From NCBI RefSeq assembly GCF_000830505.1, contig NZ_JXOK01000061.1, positions 1 through 64,000 on the forward strand: a DNA stretch of 64,000 nt, given 5' to 3'. Positions within the stretch are counted from its first letter, which is position 1; each line of letters starts with the position of its first letter. The position numbers and the translations under genes are program-made. Below, piece after piece: positions 55,366-64,000 of this stretch. The DNA comes from Vibrio mytili. GTDB taxonomy: Bacteria > Pseudomonadota > Gammaproteobacteria > Enterobacterales > Vibrionaceae. The notes under the pieces were generated by a model that searched no databases, had not been told where the DNA came from, and saw only the letters and a program-made list of their open reading frames with translations.

Positions 55366-56181
55366 TTACGGGCGGTCACCTGCAGCTAACCGACGCTCGA
55401 TATCTGCAATCACTTGAGGTAAATCGGCAATGGTGTCGATCAAGTAGTGGGGGGAGCTGCTAACAAATTTCGCACGTGCTTTTTCACGAGCCACGTCTAG
55501 CGTCGCTTTGTCAGCCGCTTGATACTCTCCTAAAGTAAGTCCCGCTTCGTTGCCTGAAAGCAGCAGACCAACTGTCCACATTCCGGCATTGTGACCTTCA
55601 AAAATACCGGGTGCAGAATCGTCTACTTTGATGCACGCTTTCACGTCTGATACGCCAAGTTCAATGACGTTTTTTAAAGCCATGAACGGCGCTGGGCGAC
55701 CACCTTGTGGTAAGTCATCCGTCGCGACTACGCAGTCAGGTTGGTAACCGTAATCCGCGGCAACAGGGATCAATACGTCCATGACTTCTCGTGGGTAGCC
55801 CGAGCAGGAACCAATTTTAATGCCTTTTGCTTTCAGATCATTGACCACTTTAACGGCGTTGAGAATGGGCGCGGCGTGATCCGCGACTTTGGCTTTTTGC
55901 AGAGGCATAAAGGCTGCGTAAATAGCATCAATGTCTTCGCTGGTCATTGAGCGGCCAAATTTCTCATTCCAGCGTTGATCAACCGCAGCAATGCGACCAA
56001 CCGCGTTAATATGGTCCCATTTACCAAGACCCATTGGCTCACGTGCTTCTTCGAGACTGATGTTAAAATCAAAGCCTTGTTTAAATGCTTCAATAAAGAT
56101 GCTCGTTGGCGCGAATGAGCCAAAATCGACAATCGTGCCAGCCCAGTCAAAGATTACCGCTTGAATTGGTGATTTGTTCAT
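55366..56181 (-). CDS. phnX: phosphonoacetaldehyde hydrolase
   Basis: A 271-residue HAD-family enzyme that splits phosphonoacetaldehyde into acetaldehyde and phosphate. The nucleophile Asp is in [14 protein letters not shown], the cap Lys needed for Schiff-base formation lies in [13 protein letters not shown], and the second Asp pair is in [25 protein letters not shown] is motif II. The ATG at 56181 has GAAGGA 6 bases upstream and is preferred over a TTG at 56187. It is last in the phnW-pbfA-phnX operon. Confidence 0.94.
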   Translation of the reverse strand: MNKSPIQAVIFDWAGTIVDFGSFAPTSIFIEAFKQGFDFNISLEEAREPMGLGKWDHINAVGRIAAVDQRWNEKFGRSMTSEDIDAIYAAFMPLQKAKVADHAAPILNAVKVVNDLKAKGIKIGSCSGYPREVMDVLIPVAADYGYQPDCVVATDDLPQGGRPAPFMALKNVIELGVSDVKACIKVDDSAPGIFEGHNAGMWTVGLLLSGNEAGLTLGEYQAADKATLDVAREKARAKFVSSSPHYLIDTIADLPQVIADIERRLAAGDRP

Positions 56182-56235
56182 GTTCAATCCTTCTTTCTTA
56201 CACCAAACGCACTCGGCGTTCTAATGCAACCTAGT

Positions 56236-57627
56236 TTAGTGGTTAACGTCTTTACATACTTTGGCGATGGCATCTTCAAGTATCGTTAGTGCTTGTGTTA
56301 ATTGTTCGCGAGTGATGATCAATGGCGGACTAAGCTGAATAACGTTACCTTGAGACACTTTAAAGCTCAGGCCGTTGTTGAGGCATTGGTACAAGATGGC
56401 TTCTGCTTCATCAAACGCGCGCTGTTTGGTATTTCGATCGGTAACCAACTCCACTCCCCACAGCATACCGATACCGCGAACGTCACCAATCAATGGGTAC
56501 TTTGCTTTCATTGCTAAGAGTTTTTTATGAATGAAATCACTGTCTAATTTCGCTTTGTCCAGCAAGTTTTCTTGCTCGATAACTTCAATGGTCGCCAGCG
56601 CAGCGGCACAACCAATAGGGCTTTTCTCATGGGTGTAATGTCCCATCGAGATTTGTTTGGCGGTGTTGTACTTATCTTTGGTCACCATGGCAGCAATGGG
56701 CACGACACCGCCGCCCAAACCTTTACCGATACACAGAATATCTGGTTCGATATCGTAGGCTTGGTAAGTAAACCATTCGCCACTACGACCCATACCATTT
56801 GGAATATCGTCGATAATTAACATGACATTATGTTTGTCACAGATTTCACGAATGCGTTTCCAGTACGCTTTACTAGGTACTTGAACATCCGTGTTGCGGA
56901 CGGCCTCTGCGATAAAGGCACCTATGCCACCTTCTTTTTCAATCACGTATTCCAAATAATCGGCATAGTGAACATCGCGATTTTCGGTTGATGCGTCGTT
57001 ATAAGAAGGGAATGCCCCGCGATAGGATATTGCTGGTGGAATGCGCTCGACACCCGCCATCAAAGGCCCCATACCGTGACGAAAACAGGCTTCACCACCG
57101 ACGGAGATCGCATCCAAAGACGCACCGTGGAACGAATCCCACAACGACACGACTTTGTAGTTCCCAGTGATGTGGCGAGCAAGCTTCAGAGCCATACCGA
57201 TGGCTGATGTTCCACCCGGAGCAAACAGCACCCGATTGAGCGAGCCACCACAAATTTGAGTGAGTTTTTCGGCGCATTCAATTGCGGTTTGGTTCGTAAA
57301 GCGACGCGGTGAAAACGGTAATTTGGCCATTTGCTCCTTTATACGTCTAATCACATGTGGGTGACCGTAGCCAAGCTGATGGACGTTATTGCCATGAAAG
57401 TCCATGTACTTTTTGCCGTTCGCATCTTGTAAATAGATGCCTTCCGCTGCTTCCAGAGTGTCAAGGCACGGTGATGACATGGCTTGATGCAGGAAAACAT
57501 CCGCGTCACGCTTGAGTAAGCTTTGTGTTCGCTCATCATCCATAGAAGCATGCCACGTTTGGCGGGCTGAGGTGGTATTCACATCTCCTTCGCTACGGAA
57601 ATGAGTGAGTTTTGTATTCTGAGTCAT
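56236..57627 (-). CDS. pbfA: (R)-1-hydroxy-2-aminoethylphosphonate ammonia-lyase (PbfA)
   Basis: A PLP-dependent class III aminotransferase-fold protein of about 463 residues. The PLP Lys is in CIGKGLGGGVVPIAAM, and cofactor-binding residues are in LFAPGGTSAIGMAL and LIIDDIPNGMGR. Class III proteins here are often called aminotransferases, but in a phnW-phnX operon of Vibrio this gene is known as PbfA, a lyase that turns (R)-1-hydroxy-2-aminoethylphosphonate to phosphonoacetaldehyde and ammonia. It sits between phnW and phnX. The ATG at 57627 is used; a GTG directly before it is also possible. Confidence 0.88.
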   Translation of the reverse strand: MTQNTKLTHFRSEGDVNTTSARQTWHASMDDERTQSLLKRDADVFLHQAMSSPCLDTLEAAEGIYLQDANGKKYMDFHGNNVHQLGYGHPHVIRRIKEQMAKLPFSPRRFTNQTAIECAEKLTQICGGSLNRVLFAPGGTSAIGMALKLARHITGNYKVVSLWDSFHGASLDAISVGGEACFRHGMGPLMAGVERIPPAISYRGAFPSYNDASTENRDVHYADYLEYVIEKEGGIGAFIAEAVRNTDVQVPSKAYWKRIREICDKHNVMLIIDDIPNGMGRSGEWFTYQAYDIEPDILCIGKGLGGGVVPIAAMVTKDKYNTAKQISMGHYTHEKSPIGCAAALATIEVIEQENLLDKAKLDSDFIHKKLLAMKAKYPLIGDVRGIGMLWGVELVTDRNTKQRAFDEAEAILYQCLNNGLSFKVSQGNVIQLSPPLIITREQLTQALTILEDAIAKVCKDVNH

Positions 57628-57633
57628 CACGTG

Positions 57634-58748
57634 TCAGCTCTGCGTTTGCTGTTGTTGCCAGTACATGGCATTACTAATCGCAACAAGCAGCCGCTCAATA
57701 TCGGTGGGGTATACTTCACCAATATTACCGATTCGGAAGCAATCTGCGTTTGAGACTTTACCTGGATAAATCACGAACCCTTGCTCTTTCAAGCGTGTGT
57801 AGAAAGTTTTGAATTGGTAATCGCTGTGTGTTGGCGAGTAAAAAGAGGTAATGATCGGCGAATGCAGAGCGTCATCAACCAGAGGTTTGAACCCGAGAGA
57901 GCGCATACCTGCAACTAGCGTTTTTTGGTTGGTTTGGTAACGTTGATGACGCGCTTCCACACCACCTTCTTGTTCCAGCTCTAGTAGGGCTTGATAGAAG
58001 GCACGGACCGTGTGGGTTGGGGAAGTAAAACGCCATTTGCCGTGGTTCATTTCCATGCAATGCCATTGATCATACAGGTCGAGGCTCAGTGAGCGAGCCT
58101 GGCCCTGGCATTTTTCCAGCTCGCTCTGTTTTGCAATGACAAAACCAAAGCCCGGCACGCCTTGGATACATTTATTGGCAGAGCTGATCATAAAATCAAT
58201 ATCGAGCTCGGCGATGTCCATTGGAATGCCGCCAAAGCTTGACATTGCATCTAAAATCAATACTTTACCGTATGTTTTTGCTATTGCTGCAAAATCTGCA
58301 ATTGGATTGAGCATTCCTGTGGTGGTTTCACAATGCACGATGGCAACGTGTGTAATTGTAGGGTCCGTAGCCAAAGCTGTTTCCACCTCGTTCAAGTGTG
58401 GCAGTGATGTTTCGCCAGAGGAAATAACGTGGCATGGAATATTCAGATAGGTTGCGATTTGGGCGATGCGAGCACCGTAAGCGCCATTATCCACGGCAAG
58501 CAGTTTGCCTTCTTTGCCAATCGCACTGCCGATAGTAGCTTCGACCGAAGAAGTGCCACTGCCTTGCATGAGAACGCTGGTGTAACCTGGTTGTTTGGTT
58601 GCGAGCTGCACGAGCTTCGAACGGATTACTTCGACTATCTCTTTGTTATACTCATCGTCCATGTGCACCAGTCTTTTAACATTGCTTTACGTACAGTTTC
58701 TGAAGTAGATAAAGGGCCAGGAGTCAGCAGTAGGTATTCGTTTTTCAT
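57634..58748 (-). pseudogene. phnW: 2-aminoethylphosphonate-pyruvate transaminase, interrupted by a single-base deletion
   Basis: With one base restored near 58660 the frame is 371 residues. The true N-terminus [20 protein letters not shown], in another frame, runs to MLKDWCTW, then the main frame continues from [20 protein letters not shown]. Motifs are [14 protein letters not shown], the PLP Lys in [18 protein letters not shown] and [31 protein letters not shown] probably should have GGG. The enzyme transfers the amino group of 2-aminoethylphosphonate to pyruvate, giving phosphonoacetaldehyde for PhnX. A later internal ATG at 58668 gives a shorter frame lacking the substrate-binding end. 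Confidence 0.9.
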
Positions 58749-58761
58749 CCTTTTTCTCTTT

Positions 58762-58773
58762 TGGTATATACCA
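58762..58773. promoter_or_regulatory. PhnR operator candidate 1
   Basis: TGGTATATACCA is a perfect 12-base palindrome 13 bases upstream of the phnW start codon, next to its AAAAAGG ribosome-binding site. GntR-family regulators usually bind such GT-AC palindromes. Confidence 0.75.
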
Positions 58774-58870
58774 GATTGAATTTAGACTTTACCAAAGGAA
58801 GAAAAGAGGAGTAAATACGCAACCAATGAAGTTCATAAAACTTTAATGTAGGATAGTTGTAGATAAATTT

Positions 58871-58882
58871 TGGTATATTCCA
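58871..58882. promoter_or_regulatory. PhnR operator candidate 2
   Basis: TGGTATATTCCA differs from operator 1 by one base and shares the flanking TTT. It lies about 110 bases away, nearer to phnR. The pair probably controls both divergent units. Confidence 0.7.
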
Positions 58883-58949
58883 TTTGGTTAAACTGGGGAA
58901 GGGTCAGCGTTTCCTAGGCTTTGAGAGAAGATGAAGAGAAGGAACCTTC

Positions 58950-59654
58950 ATGCAGTATGTAAAAATTAAAAACTCAATTGTTGAACAAATTGAAGATGGT
59001 CTGTTGTCGCCTCGCCAAAAATTGCCGGCTGAGCGCAAGCTGGCGGAGTCCTTTGATACGACAAGAGTTACCTTGCGAGAGGCCTTATCGTTGCTTGAAG
59101 CGGAAGGACGAATTTATCGAGAAGACCGAAGAGGCTGGTTTATTTCACCTGAACCTCTTCGTTATGATCCAACTCAAACACTCAATTTTCCTAATATGGC
59201 AAAGTCACAGAACCGCACGCCAAAAACAGAAGTCTTGGTGGCAAAAGGCACGCTTGCCAATAAACAAGCAGCGAGCCTGTTGAAGTTGCAGCCGTTTTCT
59301 GATGTGTTTCGAGTCGACCGAATTCGTTACCTAGAAGACCGCCCGGTGGTGTATGTGACCAATTATATTCGTCCGGATCTGTTTCCTAACTTACTGGATT
59401 TCGACCTAACCAACTCACTGACCGACATCTATCGTGAGCACTTTGGGGTGGTATATCAAAAAACACGCTATCGTATTTCTACCAGCACACTTCTTGGTGA
59501 GATAGCACAAGCGTTAAGAGCGACGTCCGGTACACCTGCAATGGTTGTAGAGCGAGTTAACTACAATCAACACGGCGAATTGATTGACTGTGATGTTGAG
59601 TACTGGCGACACGATGCGATTAGTATTGAATCTGTTGCGGAGTTAAGGCCTTAA
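58950..59654 (+). CDS. phnR: GntR/HutC-family regulator of phosphonate use
   Basis: A 234-residue protein. The winged-helix domain (1-66) has the GntR motif LSPRQKLPAERKLAESFDTT and RVTLREALSLLEAEG, and the C-terminal UTRA ligand domain (about 85-230) has VFRVDRIRYLEDRPVVYVTN. It is divergent from phnW-pbfA-phnX, as PhnR is, and probably senses 2-aminoethylphosphonate or a breakdown product. It has an AAGGAAC site. Confidence 0.9.
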   Translation: MQYVKIKNSIVEQIEDGLLSPRQKLPAERKLAESFDTTRVTLREALSLLEAEGRIYREDRRGWFISPEPLRYDPTQTLNFPNMAKSQNRTPKTEVLVAKGTLANKQAASLLKLQPFSDVFRVDRIRYLEDRPVVYVTNYIRPDLFPNLLDFDLTNSLTDIYREHFGVVYQKTRYRISTSTLLGEIAQALRATSGTPAMVVERVNYNQHGELIDCDVEYWRHDAISIESVAELRP

Positions 59655-60175
59655 GCAATATTTATCTTGTTTGCATATTGTAAGGAAGGCCTGCGAATAA
59701 AAAACGCCAAGATGTCGGGCAATTTTTAATCGAGATAGTTCCATCGCTTTTGTTAAAACCAACTCGACACCGTTCATTTTAGCTTAATTCTTAAACAATT
59801 TACCTTTCAGTATATAAAATTTATTCTTTATTTCATTAAGTTACCTTTTTTATCTTAAGTTTGAGAAAAACTAAATTAAATGTGATATAACTCTCATTAG
59901 AACAGAAAAGCTGTGTTAATGTATGTAGCGAGTTGACTGTTTGCTAAACCATCATCGCTGGTTTCTTTTCGCCTCGACTTGGTGTTATAGCTAGCTCTGG
60001 AATACACAGGAAGGTGGCTTTTTCCGTGCTACGTCATTGGTGTTTGAATGTTGCTTTGAACAACACTTACGCTATTTAGCTAAATTCTGTTCGACTTAAT
60101 GAGAAAAAAGTTGCGGCTTCACATGAATAAACGGCTTTAATGTGTTGCCTTTGGTACAAGAATAAGGAAAAAACA
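59655..60175. other. long upstream region of ompA
   Basis: A 521-base gap. It holds the end of phnR and the promoter of the OmpA-like gene, with an AT-rich stretch near 59780-59900. The last 250 bases may be a long leader, as outer-membrane porin genes often have. There is no coding frame I can support. A Hfq-linked small RNA in it is possible, but I cannot show it. Confidence 0.35.
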
Positions 60176-61144
60176 ATGAAAAAAATCGCGATTGCAGTGG
60201 CTACTGTTCTTGCTGGTGGTGTAATGTCTAACGTTGCACTTGCTGACACTTACATCGGTGGTAAGATCGGTTACAACAACCTCGATGATTCATGCTACCT
60301 AAGCAAACCATGTGACGACGATAGCTTTGCTGCATCACTTCACCTTGGCTACAGCTTCAATGACTACATTGATGCAGAGTACGGTGTTGACTACCTAGGT
60401 GATTTCACTGGTACTTTTGACAAAGCAGGCAAAAACACTGTAGACGGCGATCTTTGGGCACTTACTCTTGCTCCTAAGTTCAACCTTCCTCTAACAGATT
60501 CTTTCAACCTGTTTGCTAAAGTAGGCGCAGCTTACATGATTGCTGGTGACGAGAAAGATTTCGTACCAACTGGCTCTCTAGGTGCAGAATACCAGCTTAA
60601 CTACAACTGGAGCCTACGCGCAGAATACCAACGCTACCAAGACATGTCTGACGACATCATCGAAGACATGGACGCAAACTACTTTGGTCTAGGCTTTAAC
60701 TACAAGTTTGGTTCTGAGCCAGTAGTTGAAGAGAAAGTGGTTGAAGAAGTTGTTGAAGCTCGTCCTGCAACAAACATTGTTGAAGTGTACCCAGAGCAAA
60801 CTGCGACAGTTCAGTTCGATCTAGAAAGCGCGAAACTGAAAAACGCAGAAGCGCTATCTGGTCCAATCGAAGTAATGAACACTTACCCTCAAGCTAAAGT
60901 TGAGATTACTGGTTACAGTGATACAACTGGTTCTGCTGACTACAACCAGCAACTAACAGAGAAACGTGCTCAATCTGTTGCTGAAGAGTTCGAAGCTCAA
61001 GGCATCTCTGCTGACCGTATGACTGTTAAAGGTGCGGGCGAAGAGAACCCAGTAGCAAGCAACGAAACTCGCCAAGGTCGTGAAATGAACCGTCGTGTAG
61101 AAGTTGTTGTTCCTGAATTTGAATACGAAACTTCAGCACAATAA
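60176..61144 (+). CDS. ompA: OmpA-family outer-membrane porin
   Basis: A 322-residue protein. The signal peptide ends at about residue 22 (VALA|DTYIGG). An eight-stranded beta-barrel (about 24-180) is followed by an acidic linker (EPVVEEKVVEEVVEARP) and the OmpA C-terminal peptidoglycan-binding domain (about 200-322: VQFDLESAKLKN, VEITGYSDTTGSADYNQQLT, NRRVEVVV). The ATG at 60176 has AAGGA and a signal peptide; an earlier frame start would not. Codon choice is highly biased, which fits strong expression. Confidence 0.95.
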   Translation: MKKIAIAVATVLAGGVMSNVALADTYIGGKIGYNNLDDSCYLSKPCDDDSFAASLHLGYSFNDYIDAEYGVDYLGDFTGTFDKAGKNTVDGDLWALTLAPKFNLPLTDSFNLFAKVGAAYMIAGDEKDFVPTGSLGAEYQLNYNWSLRAEYQRYQDMSDDIIEDMDANYFGLGFNYKFGSEPVVEEKVVEEVVEARPATNIVEVYPEQTATVQFDLESAKLKNAEALSGPIEVMNTYPQAKVEITGYSDTTGSADYNQQLTEKRAQSVAEEFEAQGISADRMTVKGAGEENPVASNETRQGREMNRRVEVVVPEFEYETSAQ

Positions 61145-61170
61145 TTTGTCTCACTGACAAATAAAAATTT

Positions 61171-61199
61171 AAAAGCCAGCGCATGTCGCTGGCTTTTTT
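61171..61199 (+). terminator. terminator of ompA
   Basis: AAAAGCCAGCG and CGCTGGCTTTT form a perfect 11-bp stem followed by a T run. Confidence 0.93.
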
Positions 61200-61244
61200 C
61201 GTAGTGAATCTTAATCTACTGCTGCACTGGATCCTATTCAGGTC

Positions 61245-62615
61245 CTATTCGCAAGGCGGAGCCATATGAATAACGGCCAACCCTCCTAATGATGTCTCTC
61301 GGTATTTCTTATTCATGTCTTTACCCGTTTGATACATGGTTTCTATAACTTTATCTAAAGAAATAAGACATTTACTATTGCGCTTTAACGCCATGCGAGA
61401 CGCGTTGATGGCTTTCATCGCTCCCATTGCATTTCTCTCAATACACGGAACCTGAACCAATCCGCCAATAGGATCACAGGTCATCCCTAGCGAATGCTCC
61501 ATAGCGATCTCAGCGGCGATACAAATTTGCTCGTTACTGCCTCCTCGCAATGCGGTTAACCCCGCGGCAGCCATAGACGAAGAAACGCCTACTTCTCCCT
61601 GGCAGCCCACTTCAGCGCCAGAAATTGAAGCATTAGTTTTATACAAAATGCCAATAGCACCAGCTACGGCCAGGAAGTCTTTGAGTTGTTTGATATCTAA
61701 TTCTTTGATGAATCGATGGTAGTACATCAAGACAGCAGGTATGACACCTGCAGCGCCATTTGTGGGAGACGTAACAACTTGTCCGCCTGCCGCATTTTCT
61801 TCACTGACAGCGAAAGCGAACAGGTTAATCCAATCCATAATTTCCATGGGATCGTTTTCTACGGCGGCATTGGCCTCAAGCTTTTTCAGAAGGTTAGGAG
61901 CACGTCGGGTAACATTTAATCCGCCCTCGAGAATGCCCTCCGTATCAAATCCTCGTTGCATACATAGCGACATGACTTTCCAGATTTGTTCAGCTCTGCG
62001 ACTTATTTCCTCGTCGTCGAGGAAGGCCTGTTCATTTTTTAGAACCATACCTCCCAAGCTAAAGCCATTATCTTCGGCTTTTTGCAACATCTCATCGGCG
62101 GAAGTAAAAGGGTAAGGTACGTCAACTTCAGTTTGTTTTGTGCCGTGTTCTAGTTCGTCAGCGGTAGCGATAAAGCCGCCGCCAATAGAGTAATATATTT
62201 CAAATGCGACTTGCTCGCCGTGAACATCAAGTGCAGTGATGGTCATTCCGTTTTCATGTAACGGCAGATTTTCGCTATGAAATACAATGTCATGATCATA
62301 GCTAAACGTTATTTGATGATGACCTGATAAAGACAGCGTATTATTTTCAATAGTATGTTGTAGGGCACTTTTCGCACTGGACATTTTAATTGTGTCAGGC
62401 TTATTGCCCATTAGCCCTAGTACGGTCGCTCTATCGGTATGATGCCCTCTGCCGGTTAGTGATAGTGAGCCGTATAAATCGACTTGGACTCGGCTTACTT
62501 TTGGTAACGCATCCCCGAGTAATTGAGTAAAATGAAACCCGGCAATCATTGGTCCATTTGTGTGGGAGCTGGAAGGGCCAACACCGATCTTAAATATATC
62601 GAAAATCGACAGCAT
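61245..62615 (-). CDS. sdaA: L-serine ammonia-lyase (iron-sulphur type)
   Basis: A 456-residue single-chain L-serine dehydratase that makes pyruvate and ammonia. N-terminal domain (SIFDIFKIGVGPSSSHTNGP) and catalytic domain with the Fe-S cysteines in GAEVGCQGEVG, MTCDPIGG and VPCIERN. Length and order match E. coli SdaA/SdaB. It has an AGGAAG site and is a single gene. Whether it is SdaA or SdaB by name cannot be decided from the sequence. Confidence 0.94.
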   Translation of the reverse strand: MLSIFDIFKIGVGPSSSHTNGPMIAGFHFTQLLGDALPKVSRVQVDLYGSLSLTGRGHHTDRATVLGLMGNKPDTIKMSSAKSALQHTIENNTLSLSGHHQITFSYDHDIVFHSENLPLHENGMTITALDVHGEQVAFEIYYSIGGGFIATADELEHGTKQTEVDVPYPFTSADEMLQKAEDNGFSLGGMVLKNEQAFLDDEEISRRAEQIWKVMSLCMQRGFDTEGILEGGLNVTRRAPNLLKKLEANAAVENDPMEIMDWINLFAFAVSEENAAGGQVVTSPTNGAAGVIPAVLMYYHRFIKELDIKQLKDFLAVAGAIGILYKTNASISGAEVGCQGEVGVSSSMAAAGLTALRGGSNEQICIAAEIAMEHSLGMTCDPIGGLVQVPCIERNAMGAMKAINASRMALKRNSKCLISLDKVIETMYQTGKDMNKKYRETSLGGLAVIHMAPPCE

Positions 62616-62808
62616 AATTGACTTCCTTTAGTATTGAGCCTTTGCTAGGTCTCTTGATTGGTTTTGTTAAGTTAATGTTAAGGTTTTTCGGGTGAATGGC
62701 AAAGGTATTTTTTAGATTATCCCAAACGACGACAGGGTTAATGGCTGAGAGACTTTTATCTCTCTTTTTGATCTAGAGACGATTTGGGTAAAAACATGAG
62801 GTTTTGGT

Positions 62809-63663
62809 ATGGCATTTGAACATGTTGTCATTGTTCTAGGGAAGCGTCTTATCAATAATCGCTTGAGTCCTGAAGGCATATCACGAGTTAATGCTCTTGC
62901 CGAAGCGCTCGGTGAGTTATCTGTAGAAAACACGATCATAGTTTTTTGTGGTGGTATCACTCAAGATCAGGATATCTCGGAAGCGGATGCCATGTATCAT
63001 CAGTTTAAAGCCGTCAATGCATCGTCTTCAAACTCATTTCCAGATGCTCAGGTATTACTTGAAAATCGTTCAGTGAATACGGTGCAAAACATGCAATACG
63101 CGGCAGAAGTATTGTGTCGAAGTGGTTTGTTTCCGCTTTTCTCCCCAGAAAACACGCCAATTGACGTCATATTGCTTTCCAATGATTATCACTTACAGCG
63201 GATTATCGAGATTCAGAGTCTGATGAATGAGCAGGGGCTGTTGCGGGTGCTAGAAGAAAGCAGTGCTTCCATGGGGCTGACACTCAATATTCCAGTCAAT
63301 ATGAAAAAGCATATTAGTGTCCCTTATCCTCACCAACATCCGTTAGCAACGTCATTTTTGCTACTCGATGAATTGACGACCTATCGGGTTTATTTAGAAG
63401 GGGTAATAAACGGGGCGTTTAAGCGGCGCTTGTCAGAAGTCAGAGCTGAACCTTTATCTATCGCGAGAAAGGCGATAGAGCAACTAAAAACATTGAGTTT
63501 ATCACCGGAAATTCTGGGGAAAATTGAAGAAATGAAAAAGGCCATCGAATTGACGGCCTTTGATGAATCAGTGACAGTCGCAAAGGCGTCACTAGAGATA
63601 CTCCATCCGATTCTCACGGGTTTGAATCGTCGACTTGACCCAGAATCAAACGGGTCACGATAA
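62809..63663 (+). CDS. YdcF-like (DUF218) protein
   Basis: A 284-residue soluble protein. The N-terminal half (1-170) has the DUF218 pattern: VVIVLGKRL, VFCGGITQDQDISEADAMY, LENRSVNTVQNMQYAAEVL and LLSNDYHLQRI. The C-terminal third is helical (EILGKIEEMKKAIELTAFDE) and is not part of the standard domain. YdcF of E. coli binds S-adenosylmethionine, but the function is unknown. It has a GAGGTTTTG site and is convergent with the last gene. Confidence 0.82.
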   Translation: MAFEHVVIVLGKRLINNRLSPEGISRVNALAEALGELSVENTIIVFCGGITQDQDISEADAMYHQFKAVNASSSNSFPDAQVLLENRSVNTVQNMQYAAEVLCRSGLFPLFSPENTPIDVILLSNDYHLQRIIEIQSLMNEQGLLRVLEESSASMGLTLNIPVNMKKHISVPYPHQHPLATSFLLLDELTTYRVYLEGVINGAFKRRLSEVRAEPLSIARKAIEQLKTLSLSPEILGKIEEMKKAIELTAFDESVTVAKASLEILHPILTGLNRRLDPESNGSR

Positions 63664-63993
63664 TCAACGTTTGCTTATCTCTCGCTGTGTGCGAAGCGCG
63701 CTCAAGGCTATTAAGCAATAAAACAGCAGCTCCAAACCCTCTTCTGAAATATTTTTGACGTCGCGGACGTAATGTTCTCCCATGACTTGTTGCCAAAAGC
63801 TACCCATGCCGTAAAGGCGAGAAAATACAAGCAACATCATCACAGATCCGATTAACAGCTTCATGTAGGGAACGGATAAGATTGTCGCCATTTGATTAAC
63901 GGTATTTTTACCGCCTTTGTAGGCATTGATACATGCTAGCGCTGTCACGGTAAGAGCCGGAAAAATCCAAAAACCATGTTGGATCATATCCAT
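63664..63993 (-). CDS. small inner-membrane protein, possibly cut at the window edge
   Basis: A 109-residue protein from the ATG at 63991-63993, with TM helices near residues 9-24 and 43-63 and a further hydrophobic stretch around 88-100. The frame stays open to the window end, so the true start may lie beyond it. It ends one base after the stop of the YdcF-like gene on the other strand. No domain is recognised. Confidence 0.55.
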   Translation of the reverse strand: MDMIQHGFWIFPALTVTALACINAYKGGKNTVNQMATILSVPYMKLLIGSVMMLLVFSRLYGMGSFWQQVMGEHYVRDVKNISEEGLELLFYCLIALSALRTQREISKR

Positions 63994-64000
63994 CCAATAA

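Overview
This window looks like chromosomal DNA of a Vibrio, probably from chromosome 2 and near the Harveyi or Splendidus groups. The basis is a Qrr quorum-sensing RNA with a sigma-54 promoter and LuxO-type sites, a CsrB-type RNA with a GacA/VarA-type box, a TonB2-type energy-coupling cluster with DUF3450 and TPR partners, a 178-bp inverted-repeat element, YibL, YggL, DUF2256, and a phnW-pbfA-phnX operon. No phage, insertion sequence or CRISPR array was seen.

Layout. 1-6.7 kb: tRNA-Ser, two tandem alpha/beta-hydrolase-like paralogues, a MITE-like repeat, yibL, D-lactate dehydrogenase, a small L,D-transpeptidase, a glycerophosphodiesterase and an L-lactate-dehydrogenase-like enzyme. 7-22.9 kb: a CpxAR-like two-component pair, then a metal-uptake block with a Fur-box-preceded TonB-dependent receptor, DUF3450/ExbB/ExbB/ExbD/TonB/TPR, and a second Fur-preceded operon (PepSY, DUF2271, DUF4198, small periplasmic protein, DUF6162-like, binding protein, ATPase, permease, second binding protein). 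The second operon matches the gene order of the Pseudomonas fpvGHJK-fpvCDEF pyoverdine-iron reduction and shuttle system. With its own receptor and TonB complex it would carry iron from an external siderophore through the outer membrane, reduction and release in the periplasm, and inner-membrane import. 23-28.2 kb: oligopeptidase B, an EmrD-like efflux pump, and rimK with its aspartic-protease partner. 28.4-29.7 kb: CsrB RNA, a 28-codon small gene and strong hairpins. 29.7-38 kb: yggL, phoX, lhgO, a DUF2913-like gene, tRNA-Leu, a DUF3541-like gene, alkB and a CHASE-GGDEF cyclase. 38.1-41.9 kb: Qrr RNA, a ScfR/DUF3612 regulator with a divergent partner gene, and a cytosolic diguanylate cyclase. 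42-50.5 kb: (6-4) photolyase with an SDR gene and DUF2256, msrAB, osmC, maa, LysR, yjjG, NUDIX and small proteins. 50.8-55.3 kb: a MacA-MacB-TolC type efflux operon. 55.3-59.7 kb: aminoethylphosphonate breakdown (phnW, pbfA, phnX) under a divergent PhnR with two palindromic operators. 60-64 kb: an OmpA-like porin, L-serine deaminase, a YdcF-like protein and a small membrane protein cut near the window edge.

Five genes (histidine kinase, emrD, phoX, macA, phnW) are each broken by exactly one missing base, and in at least four of them the loss falls in a short G or C run. This uniform pattern points to sequencing under-calls rather than true gene decay, so all five are described as probably functional but frameshifted in this assembly.
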